Shown in pieces: positions 1-6,202 of a DNA stretch of 15,956 bases. The stretch covers positions 1-15,956 of the forward strand of contig JAHFGZ010000021.1 of assembly GCA_023247155.1 (NCBI GenBank). The letters run 5' to 3'. The notes beneath the pieces were generated by a model, which saw only the letters and a list, made by a program, of their open reading frames with translations, did no database searches and was not told where the DNA came from. How positions within the stretch are numbered: position 1 is the first letter of the stretch; every line of letters starts with the position of its first letter. The position numbers were made by a program, and so were the translations under genes. The stretch is from Candidatus Omnitrophota bacterium. Lineage in GTDB: Bacteria > Omnitrophota > Gorgyraeia > Aquiviventales > Aquiviventaceae.

Positions 1-1232
1 CGCTGCCGTTCCTTCAGACCCGCTTCACGCTGATCCGCGCATGGAAAGCGGTTAAGCGCCTGCTGCCGGGGTTGGTCGTGATCCTATTCAGCCTCTGGGA
101 ATGGGTGACGCCGGTGTGTGCGGGGCAAGCGGCCACCGCCCCGGCGGCTCAACTCAACGATGCTCTCGAGACCCTCGTACCCGCCATGCTCCTGAGCGTG
201 ACGATCATACTGGGGTCGTTCGCGCTCCTGGCCTTGCAATATGCGCGCTTGGCTCGCGTCATTCGCGACCGGCAGCGGCTGCGGTTGCAGATCAGCGGGC
301 ATGCCGAGGAAGCCATCACACAGGCCCGGCGGCGCCTCGCGCGCGAGCGCAGCGAGGAGATGCATCGCTTGGTGCTGGCGCCGATGCTGCTCGGCGTAGC
401 CCTGTCATGGATTGCGGCGGTCAGCGGCAGCATGCTGGTCATTCTGGCATCAGGACAGATCAAGGAGCCGAGCATCACGCTGTCCATGTTCCAGCGCTTT
501 GCCGCGATCATCGCTACCCAAGGGCTGCTCTCGTTCCTCGGATGTTATGTCTGGCTGCGGCGCATCGTCTCGCGCGAGATCGAAGCCCGGACCAGCCGTC
601 ACACCAATTCCCAGGGCATGCGGTGGTTTAAGATCATTCTCCTCGCCGCGGTGCTCATCCCGCTTCTCAGCGCGCTCGCGCCGCACGAGGCCCTCGCGCA
701 GTCGCACGCCGTAGCCACGGCCGTCACCGCTGCACTGCCGGCGACCGGGCAGTACGTTGGCGCGACCGCGACGCCTGTCGTTGCTGGCCACCTCCAGGCT
801 GCCAAACTCCTCGGCGGCTTCCTCGGCTCGCTTCCCGGCATCGTGTTGGCGATCTTCTGGGCGATTGGGTCGCTGGGGGTCGCACTGGGGCTTGCGGTGC
901 AGCAGGCGGCGGGGCCGATTCGGCTGCTGGGCGCCGGCCAGGGTCGCGGGCCGGGCGGGCAGGAGCCGCCGCGTCCAGGCGGCCGGCGAGCGGATGAGTC
1001 GGGCGGCACAGGCGGTGAGGGTGGCGGTCGAGGCGCAGGGAGCGGTGGTGGCGGAGGTCCTGCGGGCGGTCCCTGGGGTGGGGTGCCGGTGCGCTGGGGT
1101 CGGACGGACAGGTCGCGGCTTGCGATCTCTTCTGCGATCACGAAGGCCCGCTCAGTGGTTGGGCGGGTGGACATCAGAAGTCTTCGGGGTGAGCTCGCAC
1201 AGCTGTGGAGGCTGTGGCGGTCTCCCCCGTAG
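1..1232 (+). CDS. Multi-pass membrane protein with glycine-rich tail (5' end outside window)
   Basis: I do not recognise this family. The frame is open from base 3 with strongly GC-biased third positions and no stop, so the gene very probably begins upstream; the first usable start inside the window is a TTG at 72, and an in-frame ATG occurs at 186. Hydrophobic stretches are visible near the left edge (bases ~65-120, possibly a signal or first helix) and at about bases 180-250, 370-450, 490-560, 630-690 and 810-900, suggesting five or six membrane segments. A charged, Arg/Glu-rich segment likely forming a cytoplasmic helix lies between the second and third. The last ~110 residues are Gly/Pro/Arg-rich low complexity followed by a short amphipathic, basic C-terminus. 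It ends 16 bases before the first PilZ gene and is probably co-transcribed with it. Function unknown; an envelope or motility role is only guilt by association. Confidence 0.6.
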   Translation, partial: LPFLQTRFTLIRAWKAVKRLLPGLVVILFSLWEWVTPVCAGQAATAPAAQLNDALETLVPAMLLSVTIILGSFALLALQYARLARVIRDRQRLRLQISGHAEEAITQARRRLARERSEEMHRLVLAPMLLGVALSWIAAVSGSMLVILASGQIKEPSITLSMFQRFAAIIATQGLLSFLGCYVWLRRIVSREIEARTSRHTNSQGMRWFKIILLAAVLIPLLSALAPHEALAQSHAVATAVTAALPATGQYVGATATPVVAGHLQAAKLLGGFLGSLPGIVLAIFWAIGSLGVALGLAVQQAAGPIRLLGAGQGRGPGGQEPPRPGGRRADESGGTGGEGGGRGAGSGGGGGPAGGPWGGVPVRWGRTDRSRLAISSAITKARSVVGRVDIRSLRGELAQLWRLWRSPP

Positions 1233-1248
1233 AAGAGGAGGTGGTGCA

Positions 1249-1644
1249 ATGACGCATGTTGATGTGGCCGGGAAGCGGTCGCCCAATCGGCGGCACTGGC
1301 CGCGGGTGAAGCTTGCTCTGCCTGTCGTCGTCACGCAGCGGATGGAGGAAGGTGGCGGAGCTGTGTGTTCCCACACGGCGCAATCCGTCGACCTGAGCCC
1401 TGGCGGGTTCTATCTGACCAGCCGGGAAGGGAAGGTGTTTGCGCCCGAGGAGCTCCTATCGGTGTCGGTTGGCATCCCGTGGGAGGCCAGGCACCGGTTC
1501 CCGTTTTCGCGGCTCACGGGCCCCTGCCGCGTGGTCCGGGTGGACCAGGTGACGACGGAGAGCGGAACAACCCAGGGGGTGGCGCTGGCATTCTGCGGCA
1601 CGGACGCGGTGACCATCCTGGGCACGGCGCGCATCCCGAGGTGA
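1249..1644 (+). CDS. PilZ domain protein (c-di-GMP binding), 131 aa
   Basis: This small cytoplasmic protein consists essentially of one PilZ domain, the family that binds cyclic di-GMP and passes the signal to motility, pilus or exopolysaccharide machinery. The two hallmark motifs are present: RxxxR (R15-H-W-P-R19) and DxSxxG (D48-L-S-P-G-G53), followed by alternating beta-strand segments ending in a GVALAF strand typical of the fold. The ATG at 1249 is chosen because AGAGGAGG lies just upstream at good spacing and the RxxxR motif begins soon after; the same frame runs open further upstream but overlaps the preceding gene without support. It sits 16 bases after the membrane protein and is related to the next gene, with which it shares a RFPFSRL/REFPFIRL-type segment. 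Ligand binding is inferred from the motifs; the output partner is unknown. Confidence 0.85.
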   Translation: MTHVDVAGKRSPNRRHWPRVKLALPVVVTQRMEEGGGAVCSHTAQSVDLSPGGFYLTSREGKVFAPEELLSVSVGIPWEARHRFPFSRLTGPCRVVRVDQVTTESGTTQGVALAFCGTDAVTILGTARIPR

Positions 1645-1694
1645 GTTAGAGTTTTTAAAAGGGTAACGCAACGCCAACGGGTATCACTTTTTAC

Positions 1695-1723
1695 TTGAGG
1701 ATATCCAGGCCTTATACTATAGT
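1695..1723 (+). promoter_or_regulatory. Sigma70-like promoter upstream of second PilZ gene
   Basis: TTGAGG (1695-1700) and TATAGT (1718-1723) are separated by 17 bases, each differing from the sigma70 consensus at one or two positions. The surrounding 100 bases are clearly AT-richer than the rest of the window. The -10 box sits inside a perfect 10-bp palindrome, TACTATAGTA (1715-1724). A transcript would start around 1730, giving a very short leader before the ATG at 1745 or 1754. Promoter assignment is by inspection only. Confidence 0.55.
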
Positions 1724-1744
1724 AAGATGTTCACCATGCGCTAG

Positions 1745-2131
1745 ATGAGGGAGATGAAACCCGGTAGTATTGAGCGGCGGCGGGCGCGGCGAGCCAGCAT
1801 CCAGGCGCTGTGCGTGATCCGGCGCATCGGCGCAGGCGAACCGGAGCGGTTCAAGGAACAGGTGACGGCGGACATCGGGTTGGCCGGCATCTACTTTGAG
1901 ACCGAGGATCAGCAACCCTATGTGGTCAACGAGGTTGTGGTCACGTCGGTGTCGATCCCCGAATCGTCCCGACGGGAGTTTCCCTTCATCCGCCTGGCCG
2001 GTCGCGGCCGCGTCGTGCGAGTCCACGAGCTTGGCCAGCCACAGGCAGGCGACGGCCGGAAACGCTGGGGGGTGGCCCTGGAGTTCTACGAGGACCTCAC
2101 GGCGCTCACCGCCAGCCCGACCCGTAGCTGA
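1745..2131 (+). CDS. PilZ-like protein with degenerate second motif, 128 aa
   Basis: This is a paralogue of the preceding PilZ protein. It has the basic RxxxR cluster (residues 11-16) and the same strand pattern ending in GVALEF, but the second motif reads D43-I-G-L-A-G48, with Gly where the family normally has Ser. Loss of that Ser may weaken or abolish cyclic di-GMP binding, so it could be a non-binding partner or an altered receptor. An alternative start is the ATG at 1754, directly after GAGGGAG; neither start has an ideal Shine-Dalgarno spacing, and the predicted promoter leaves only a short leader. It ends 11 bases before the ABC binding-protein gene. Assignment to the PilZ superfamily rests on motif layout and resemblance to its neighbour. 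Confidence 0.72.
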   Translation: MREMKPGSIERRRARRASIQALCVIRRIGAGEPERFKEQVTADIGLAGIYFETEDQQPYVVNEVVVTSVSIPESSRREFPFIRLAGRGRVVRVHELGQPQAGDGRKRWGVALEFYEDLTALTASPTRS

Positions 2132-2142
2132 GCCTCTATAAG

Positions 2143-3516
2143 ATGACGCGAATAAAAAGTGTCAGACACTTGACACAGCGCGGGACATGTCTGACGCTTC
2201 TTGCGCTGGCGGGGAGCGCGGTCCTCTTGGGGATCGCGGGATGCGGGAAGCCGAAGGCCGCTCAGCAGCCCGGGCCGCTGCGGGTCTGGCACTGGATGAC
2301 GGACCGCGAGGCGGCCTTCGACGAGCTGGCGAGGCGCTACCAGCAGGAGACCGGCACGCGCGTCCGCTTTGAGCTCTACGCGCCCTCCGATATCTACGTC
2401 CAGAAGGTCCGCGCCGCGGCCCAGACCGGCGGCCTGCCGGAAATCTACGGGGTGCTGGGCGAGCTGCGCGACTTGGCCAGCTTCATCAACGCCGGGCATG
2501 TGCTGCCGCTGGAAGAGGCGATGAGCCGCAACGGCAACGCCTGGCGGTCGGTTTTTTTCCCCAAGGCGCTGGCGGTCAACACGTTCACCCGGGAGAACGC
2601 CTACGGCGTCGCGCCGGGCGTCTACGGGGTGCCGGTCGACGTCATGAACGTGCAGCTCTTCTACAACAAGCGCTTGCTGGCCACGCTCGGCCTCGACCAG
2701 CCTCCCGACACCTGGGAGGCGTTCCTGGATGTCGGCCGGCGGGCCGCCGCCCAGCGGCTCATCGGCTTCGTCAGCGGGTGGGCCGAGCTGTGGCTCATCG
2801 ACTGCTTCGCGACCGACTACGCCATCCACGAGATGGGGATGAAGCAGGTGGAGGCGACCTACCGCGGCAAGGTGCCCTACACGGACCCGGACTGGGTCCG
2901 CGTCCTTGGCCGCTTCGCCGAGCTGCGGGACAGCGGGGTGCTGGCCGAGGGGATCGTGGCGATGGGGAACAAGCGCGCCGAGCAGCTCTTCGCCAACGGG
3001 CAGGCGGTCTTCGCGTTCAACGGGACGTGGGGGGTGAACGTGTATCAGAGCATGAACCCGGCGCTGGAGTACGGCGTCGTGATGCCGCCCCGGACCGATC
3101 CGAACCGCCCGATGGTGACCTGGGGGGGCGCCGGCTCCAGCTTCTTCGTGAACGCCAAGTCGCCCCGGCGCGAGGAGGCGATCGCCTTCCTCACCTGGCT
3201 CACCGCCGAGCCCCAGCAGCGCTATCTGACCGAGGCCACGCAGAACATCCCGGCCAACCGCTCGGCGGCGGCGGACCTGCCGGCGCCGCTGGCCGCCTTT
3301 GCGGATGACATGGACGACACGGTCCACCCGCGGCTCTTCAGCGTCCAGGAGGAGTCCACCGTCATCGAGGCGTTCGACAAGGGCATCCAGTCGATCCTGA
3401 TCGGCGAGCGGACCCCCGAGGAGGTGGCCGCGCGCGTCCAGGAGACGAAGCGGCTCGAGGCGAGCCGGCGGGCGACCCGGGCGGCCCGCCAGGAAGGCGG
3501 ACATGCCATCGATTGA
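2143..3516 (+). CDS. ABC sugar transporter, extracellular solute-binding lipoprotein (family 1)
   Basis: This is the substrate-capturing subunit of a carbohydrate ABC importer. At 457 residues it has the usual size of family 1 binding proteins. The N-terminus is a lipoprotein signal peptide with a lipobox I-A-G-C34, so the mature protein should be lipid-anchored in the envelope. The start of the mature region (LRVWHWMTDREAAFDELARR) is typical of the first beta-strand/helix of the fold, as are the later FNGTWGV and VTWGGAGSSFFVNAKS segments. The ATG at 2143 lacks a clear ribosome site; a TTG at 2170 in the same frame would still leave a good signal peptide. A palindromic element (2157-2199) is embedded in the signal-peptide codons. 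The 3' end overlaps the first permease by 14 bases, so the three subunits are expected to be co-translated. Specificity for beta-gluco-oligosaccharides is inferred from the downstream enzymes only. Confidence 0.9.
   Translation: MTRIKSVRHLTQRGTCLTLLALAGSAVLLGIAGCGKPKAAQQPGPLRVWHWMTDREAAFDELARRYQQETGTRVRFELYAPSDIYVQKVRAAAQTGGLPEIYGVLGELRDLASFINAGHVLPLEEAMSRNGNAWRSVFFPKALAVNTFTRENAYGVAPGVYGVPVDVMNVQLFYNKRLLATLGLDQPPDTWEAFLDVGRRAAAQRLIGFVSGWAELWLIDCFATDYAIHEMGMKQVEATYRGKVPYTDPDWVRVLGRFAELRDSGVLAEGIVAMGNKRAEQLFANGQAVFAFNGTWGVNVYQSMNPALEYGVVMPPRTDPNRPMVTWGGAGSSFFVNAKSPRREEAIAFLTWLTAEPQQRYLTEATQNIPANRSAAADLPAPLAAFADDMDDTVHPRLFSVQEESTVIEAFDKGIQSILIGERTPEEVAARVQETKRLEASRRATRAARQEGGHAID
2157..2199. 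repeat. Palindrome and larger inverted repeat inside signal-peptide codons
   Basis: AAGTGTCAGACACTT (2157-2171) is a perfect 7-bp-arm palindrome with a one-base centre. Its left part AAGTGTCAGAC (2157-2167) also pairs with GTCTGACGCTT (2189-2199), 10 of 11 positions, around a 21-base loop. That loop region contains a further TGACAC half-site, and an 8-bp palindrome GACATGTC (2184-2191) straddles its end. The element lies within the first ~20 codons of the binding-protein gene. It could be a dispersed REP-like repeat, an operator, or an mRNA hairpin near the start codon. Confidence 0.6.
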
Positions 3517-4381
3517 GCGACGGGCCATCGCCCCCTACCTCTTCTTCCTGCCCGCGCTGCTCCTCTTCCTCGCCTTCAGCGTCTACCCGTTCTACCTCCT
3601 GACCCACACGAGCCTCTTTGAGTGGGACGGCATCAGCCCCGCGAAGACGTTCATCGGGCTCTCGAACTACTGGAACGTCCTGGCGCATGACCGCGTCTTC
3701 TGGACCTCGTTCAGCCAGGCGGGCACCATCACGCTCCTGGCCCTCGTGCTGCAGAACGCGCTGGCGCTCCTGCTCGCCATCGCCGTCAACCGGCGCCTGG
3801 CGGGCGGGACGCTCTACCGGACCGTCTTCTTCCTGCCGCCCATCCTCTCGGAGATCGTGGTGGGGCTCATCTGGTTCTGGATTTACGACGGCAACTTCGG
3901 CATCCTCAACGAAGCGCTCTCACACCTGGGCCTTGCGCGCTTCGCCCGCGCGTGGCTGGCCGATCCGAACACGGCGCTCACCGCGGTGGCCATCATCCAC
4001 ATGTGGAAGGGGTTCGGCTGGGGGTTCGTCATCTTCCTCGCCGGGCTGCAGACCATCCCGGAGCAGCTCTATGAGGCGGCCCGGGTGGACGGCGCCAGCG
4101 CGTGGCTGCGGTTCAGGCACATCACCCTGCCGCTGCTCGTGCCGGTCTGCGTCGTCGTCTCCATCCTGACGATCCTCGGCACCATGCAGATCTTCGCGCT
4201 CATCATCGCCACGACCGGCGGCGGGCCCGGCTATCACACCGAGGTCCCCATCACCCGCATCTTCCACAGCATGCTCGGCACCTCGCGGTTCGGCTACGCC
4301 TGCGCCCAGGGGATCGTCTTCGGCCTCATCCTGCTGGTCTTCTCGCTGGCGCAGATGCGCTTTCAACGGCGGGTGTCCTGA
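3503..4381 (+). CDS. ABC sugar transporter permease, MalF/UgpA type
   Basis: This is one of two membrane subunits forming the translocation pore of the carbohydrate importer. It has 292 residues, as usual for the UgpA-like branch, with about six hydrophobic helices (roughly residues 8-30, 70-95, 105-130, 155-180, 207-233 and 260-285). The EAA loop that docks the ATPase is clear: E191-A-A-R-V-D-G197 followed by I-T-L-P210. The start ATG at 3503 is preceded by AGGAAGG at about 6 bases and overlaps the binding-protein gene; its stop overlaps the next ATG in a TGATG arrangement, so translation of all three subunits is likely coupled. The sugar transported cannot be read from the permease itself. 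Confidence 0.93.
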   Translation: MPSIERRAIAPYLFFLPALLLFLAFSVYPFYLLTHTSLFEWDGISPAKTFIGLSNYWNVLAHDRVFWTSFSQAGTITLLALVLQNALALLLAIAVNRRLAGGTLYRTVFFLPPILSEIVVGLIWFWIYDGNFGILNEALSHLGLARFARAWLADPNTALTAVAIIHMWKGFGWGFVIFLAGLQTIPEQLYEAARVDGASAWLRFRHITLPLLVPVCVVVSILTILGTMQIFALIIATTGGGPGYHTEVPITRIFHSMLGTSRFGYACAQGIVFGLILLVFSLAQMRFQRRVS

Positions 4382-5259
4382 TGACCGGCGGCACCGTCAT
4401 CGCCCTCCAGCGGCTGCGGCAGCAGGCGGCCCAGTGGGCGTGGCACGTGGTGTGCCTGCCGGTGGCGGCGAGCTGCCTCTTCCCGCTCGCCTGGATGGTC
4501 TCCTCCAGCCTGAAGACCCAGCAGACCGTCTTCACGGACTTCAGCCTGATCCCGGCCGTGCCCCACGTGGAGAATTACGCGCGGGCGTGGATCCAGGGGC
4601 GGTTCGGGATCTACTTCCTGAACTCGCTCGGCTACACCGTGCTCGTGGTCGCCGGCGTCGTGGCGTGCTCGGCGCTGGCCGCCTACGCGTTCTCCCGGTT
4701 CACGTTCCGCGGCTCCGGGTTCTTCTACAAGCTGCTGCTCTCCACCATGCTCATCCCGATCCCCGGCGCGTTCGTCGCCCTCTACATCCTCCTCAACCAG
4801 CTGGGCCTCATCGACCAGGGCAGCGGCCAATGGCTGCCGCGCCTGGGCTACATCCTGCCGCAGATCAACGGGGGGCTGCCGTTCGCGATCTTCATCCTCA
4901 AGCCGTTCTTCGACGGCATCCCGAAGGAGCTGGAGGAGTCGGCGGAGGTGGACGGCTGCGGGGTGCTGGGCGTCTTCTGGCACATCATGCTGCCGCTGGC
5001 CAGGCCCGCGCTCGGCGTCGTCGCCCTGCTCACCTCGCTGGCCGCGTGGAACGAGTTCCTGCTGGCGTACCTGGTGTTTTCCCGGCATGAGCTGATGCCG
5101 CTCCAGCGGGGGTTGCTGGCCTTCCACGGGGCGCATCTGACCGAGTATCCGCTCCTCATGGCGGGCATGGTCATCTCCATTGTGCCGATTGTGGCGATTT
5201 ACTTGGTGATGCAGCGGACCATCATCCAGGGCATCACCGCGGGCGCCGTGAAAGGGTAG
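4381..5259 (+). CDS. ABC sugar transporter permease, MalG/UgpE type
   Basis: This is the second membrane subunit of the importer, 292 residues long. It shows the MalG-branch pattern: an N-terminal helix followed by LAWMVSSSLKT, a periplasmic NYxxAW segment, and a conserved EAA loop (residues ~183-205: KELEESAEVDGCG then HIMLPLARP). The C-terminal helix is followed by the typical short tail with ITAGAVKG. The ATG at 4381 overlaps the stop of the partner permease by one base; the frame is open upstream to about 4102 but that would run inside the partner gene. No ATP-binding subunit follows, so the importer presumably uses a shared MsmX/UgpC-like ATPase encoded elsewhere. Confidence 0.93.
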   Translation: MTGGTVIALQRLRQQAAQWAWHVVCLPVAASCLFPLAWMVSSSLKTQQTVFTDFSLIPAVPHVENYARAWIQGRFGIYFLNSLGYTVLVVAGVVACSALAAYAFSRFTFRGSGFFYKLLLSTMLIPIPGAFVALYILLNQLGLIDQGSGQWLPRLGYILPQINGGLPFAIFILKPFFDGIPKELEESAEVDGCGVLGVFWHIMLPLARPALGVVALLTSLAAWNEFLLAYLVFSRHELMPLQRGLLAFHGAHLTEYPLLMAGMVISIVPIVAIYLVMQRTIIQGITAGAVKG

Positions 5260-5265
5260 GTCAGG

Positions 5266-5271
5266 TATACT
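5266..5271 (+). promoter_or_regulatory. Possible -10 element before the TPR/glycosidase pair
   Basis: TATACT stands in the 40-base gap between the permease stop and the next ATG at 5300, and would direct transcription from about 5278. No convincing -35 hexamer is present 16-18 bases upstream, so this is weak. If real, it would allow the TPR and glycosidase genes to be expressed independently of the transporter. Confidence 0.25.
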
Positions 5272-5299
5272 ATCAGCCACAGAGAACAAGGAGGTCGGC

Positions 5300-6202
5300 A
5301 TGAAGACGGTGCGATGGCTCATGGTGGTCGGGATGGTGGCGGGGGGGGTGGGGACGGCCGCCTCGGCTCAGCAGGACGCCGGCTCCGCAGGGGCCGCGAA
5401 GCCCATGCCGGCGGCGACGGCCGGCGAGTACGACTTCGGCGACTTCAGCTCGGAGACGCTGGCGACCAAATCCTGGCAGGCGCTGGACGCGAAGGACTAC
5501 GCCGCCGTGGAGGCCTATGCGAAGAAGTGCCTCTCGCTCTATGAGCAGAAGGCGCTCGAGCAGCAGGCCTCGCTGACCGACTTCGCCCCCAAGGAGAAGG
5601 CGTTCAACTACTGGGCGCTGAACGACGTGGCCACCTGCCGCTTCATCCTCGGCAGGGCCTACGCGGCCCAGGGGAAGTCCAAAGACGCGCAGGCGGCGTT
5701 CCAGACCGTCATCGACAAGCTCGGCTACGCGCAGTGCTGGGACCCGAAGGGGTGGTTCTGGAAGGTGGCGGAGGGGGCGAGGGATCAGCTCACCACCATG
5801 GGGACGAGTTACGACTTCGGCGACTACACCTCGCAGACGCTGACCACCAAGGCGTGGGAGGCGCTGGGGGCCAACGACCACAAAGGGGTGGAGCTCTACA
5901 CGAAGAAGTGCATCGAGCTCTACGAGGAGGAGGCCAAGAAGCAGCAGGCCTCGCTGACGGCGTTCGCCCCCAAGGAGAAGGCGTTCGACAACTGGGCGCT
6001 GAACGACGTGGCCACCTGCCACTTCATCCTCGGCGAGTCGCTCATGGCCCAGAAGCGTTTCGGAGAGGCCAAGGAGGCCTTTGAGCGGGTCGTCAACGAC
6101 TTCGGCTTTGCGCAGTGCTGGGACCCGAAGGGGTGGTTCTGGAAGGTGGCGGTGGGGGCCCGGGGCCGGCTGAACAAGATTCTGGCGGAATCAGGGAGTT
6201 GA
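5300..6202 (+). CDS. Exported protein of two tandem 127-residue TPR-like repeats
   Basis: The protein (300 aa) begins with a cleavable signal peptide (hydrophobic residues ~5-20, AASA then Q24), an Ala/Gly/Pro-rich linker, and then two homologous modules at residues 44-170 and 171-297. Each module opens with YDFGD, contains helical segments with AVEAYAKKC / GVELYTKKC and QQASLT.FAPKEKAF, and ends with ALNDVATC, a TPR-like helix pair (FILG... AF..V) and QCWDPKGWFWKVA. TPR-like folds are protein-protein interaction scaffolds; no catalytic motif is visible. AAGGAGG lies 6 bases before the ATG, a strong ribosome site. Its stop overlaps the ATG of the glycosidase gene (ATGA), so the two are translationally coupled and probably act together outside the cytoplasm. 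The end of each module resembles a segment in the glycosidase linker. Precise function unknown. Confidence 0.85.
   Translation: MKTVRWLMVVGMVAGGVGTAASAQQDAGSAGAAKPMPAATAGEYDFGDFSSETLATKSWQALDAKDYAAVEAYAKKCLSLYEQKALEQQASLTDFAPKEKAFNYWALNDVATCRFILGRAYAAQGKSKDAQAAFQTVIDKLGYAQCWDPKGWFWKVAEGARDQLTTMGTSYDFGDYTSQTLTTKAWEALGANDHKGVELYTKKCIELYEEEAKKQQASLTAFAPKEKAFDNWALNDVATCHFILGESLMAQKRFGEAKEAFERVVNDFGFAQCWDPKGWFWKVAVGARGRLNKILAESGS
5429..6190 (+). repeat. Tandem in-gene duplication, two 381-bp units
   Basis: Units 5429-5809 and 5810-6190 are offset by exactly 381 bases (127 codons). Similarity is visible at DNA level: the block around 5731-5772, encoding QCWDPKGWFWKVA, recurs unchanged at 6112-6153, and GAACGACGTGGCCACCTGCC recurs around 5621 and 6002. 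Other parts have diverged, which indicates an old duplication kept under selection or partial gene conversion. Confidence 0.88.

Noticed and set aside
757..1248. Upstream extension of the first PilZ frame
   Set aside because: It overlaps the membrane protein gene, gives Arg/Ser-rich nonsense, and a strong ribosome site marks the ATG at 1249.
1645..1695. Rho-independent terminator after the first PilZ gene
   Set aside because: T-runs are present (1651-1655, 1688-1692) but I find no stable GC-rich stem in front of them.
2170..2175. TTGACA as a -35 box inside the binding-protein signal peptide
   Set aside because: No acceptable -10 lies 16-18 bases downstream and transcription would start within the gene; more likely part of the inverted repeat.
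2086..3528. Reverse-strand open frame (480 codons) opposite the solute-binding protein
   Set aside because: Antisense shadow; Leu/Arg/Gly/Asp-rich product without motifs.
4102..4380. Upstream extension of the second permease frame
   Set aside because: It lies wholly within the first permease; the TGATG overlap and the family's N-terminus fix the start at 4381.
6115..6201. Upstream extension of the glycosidase frame
   Set aside because: It runs inside the TPR gene; the ATGA overlap followed by a signal peptide supports 6202.
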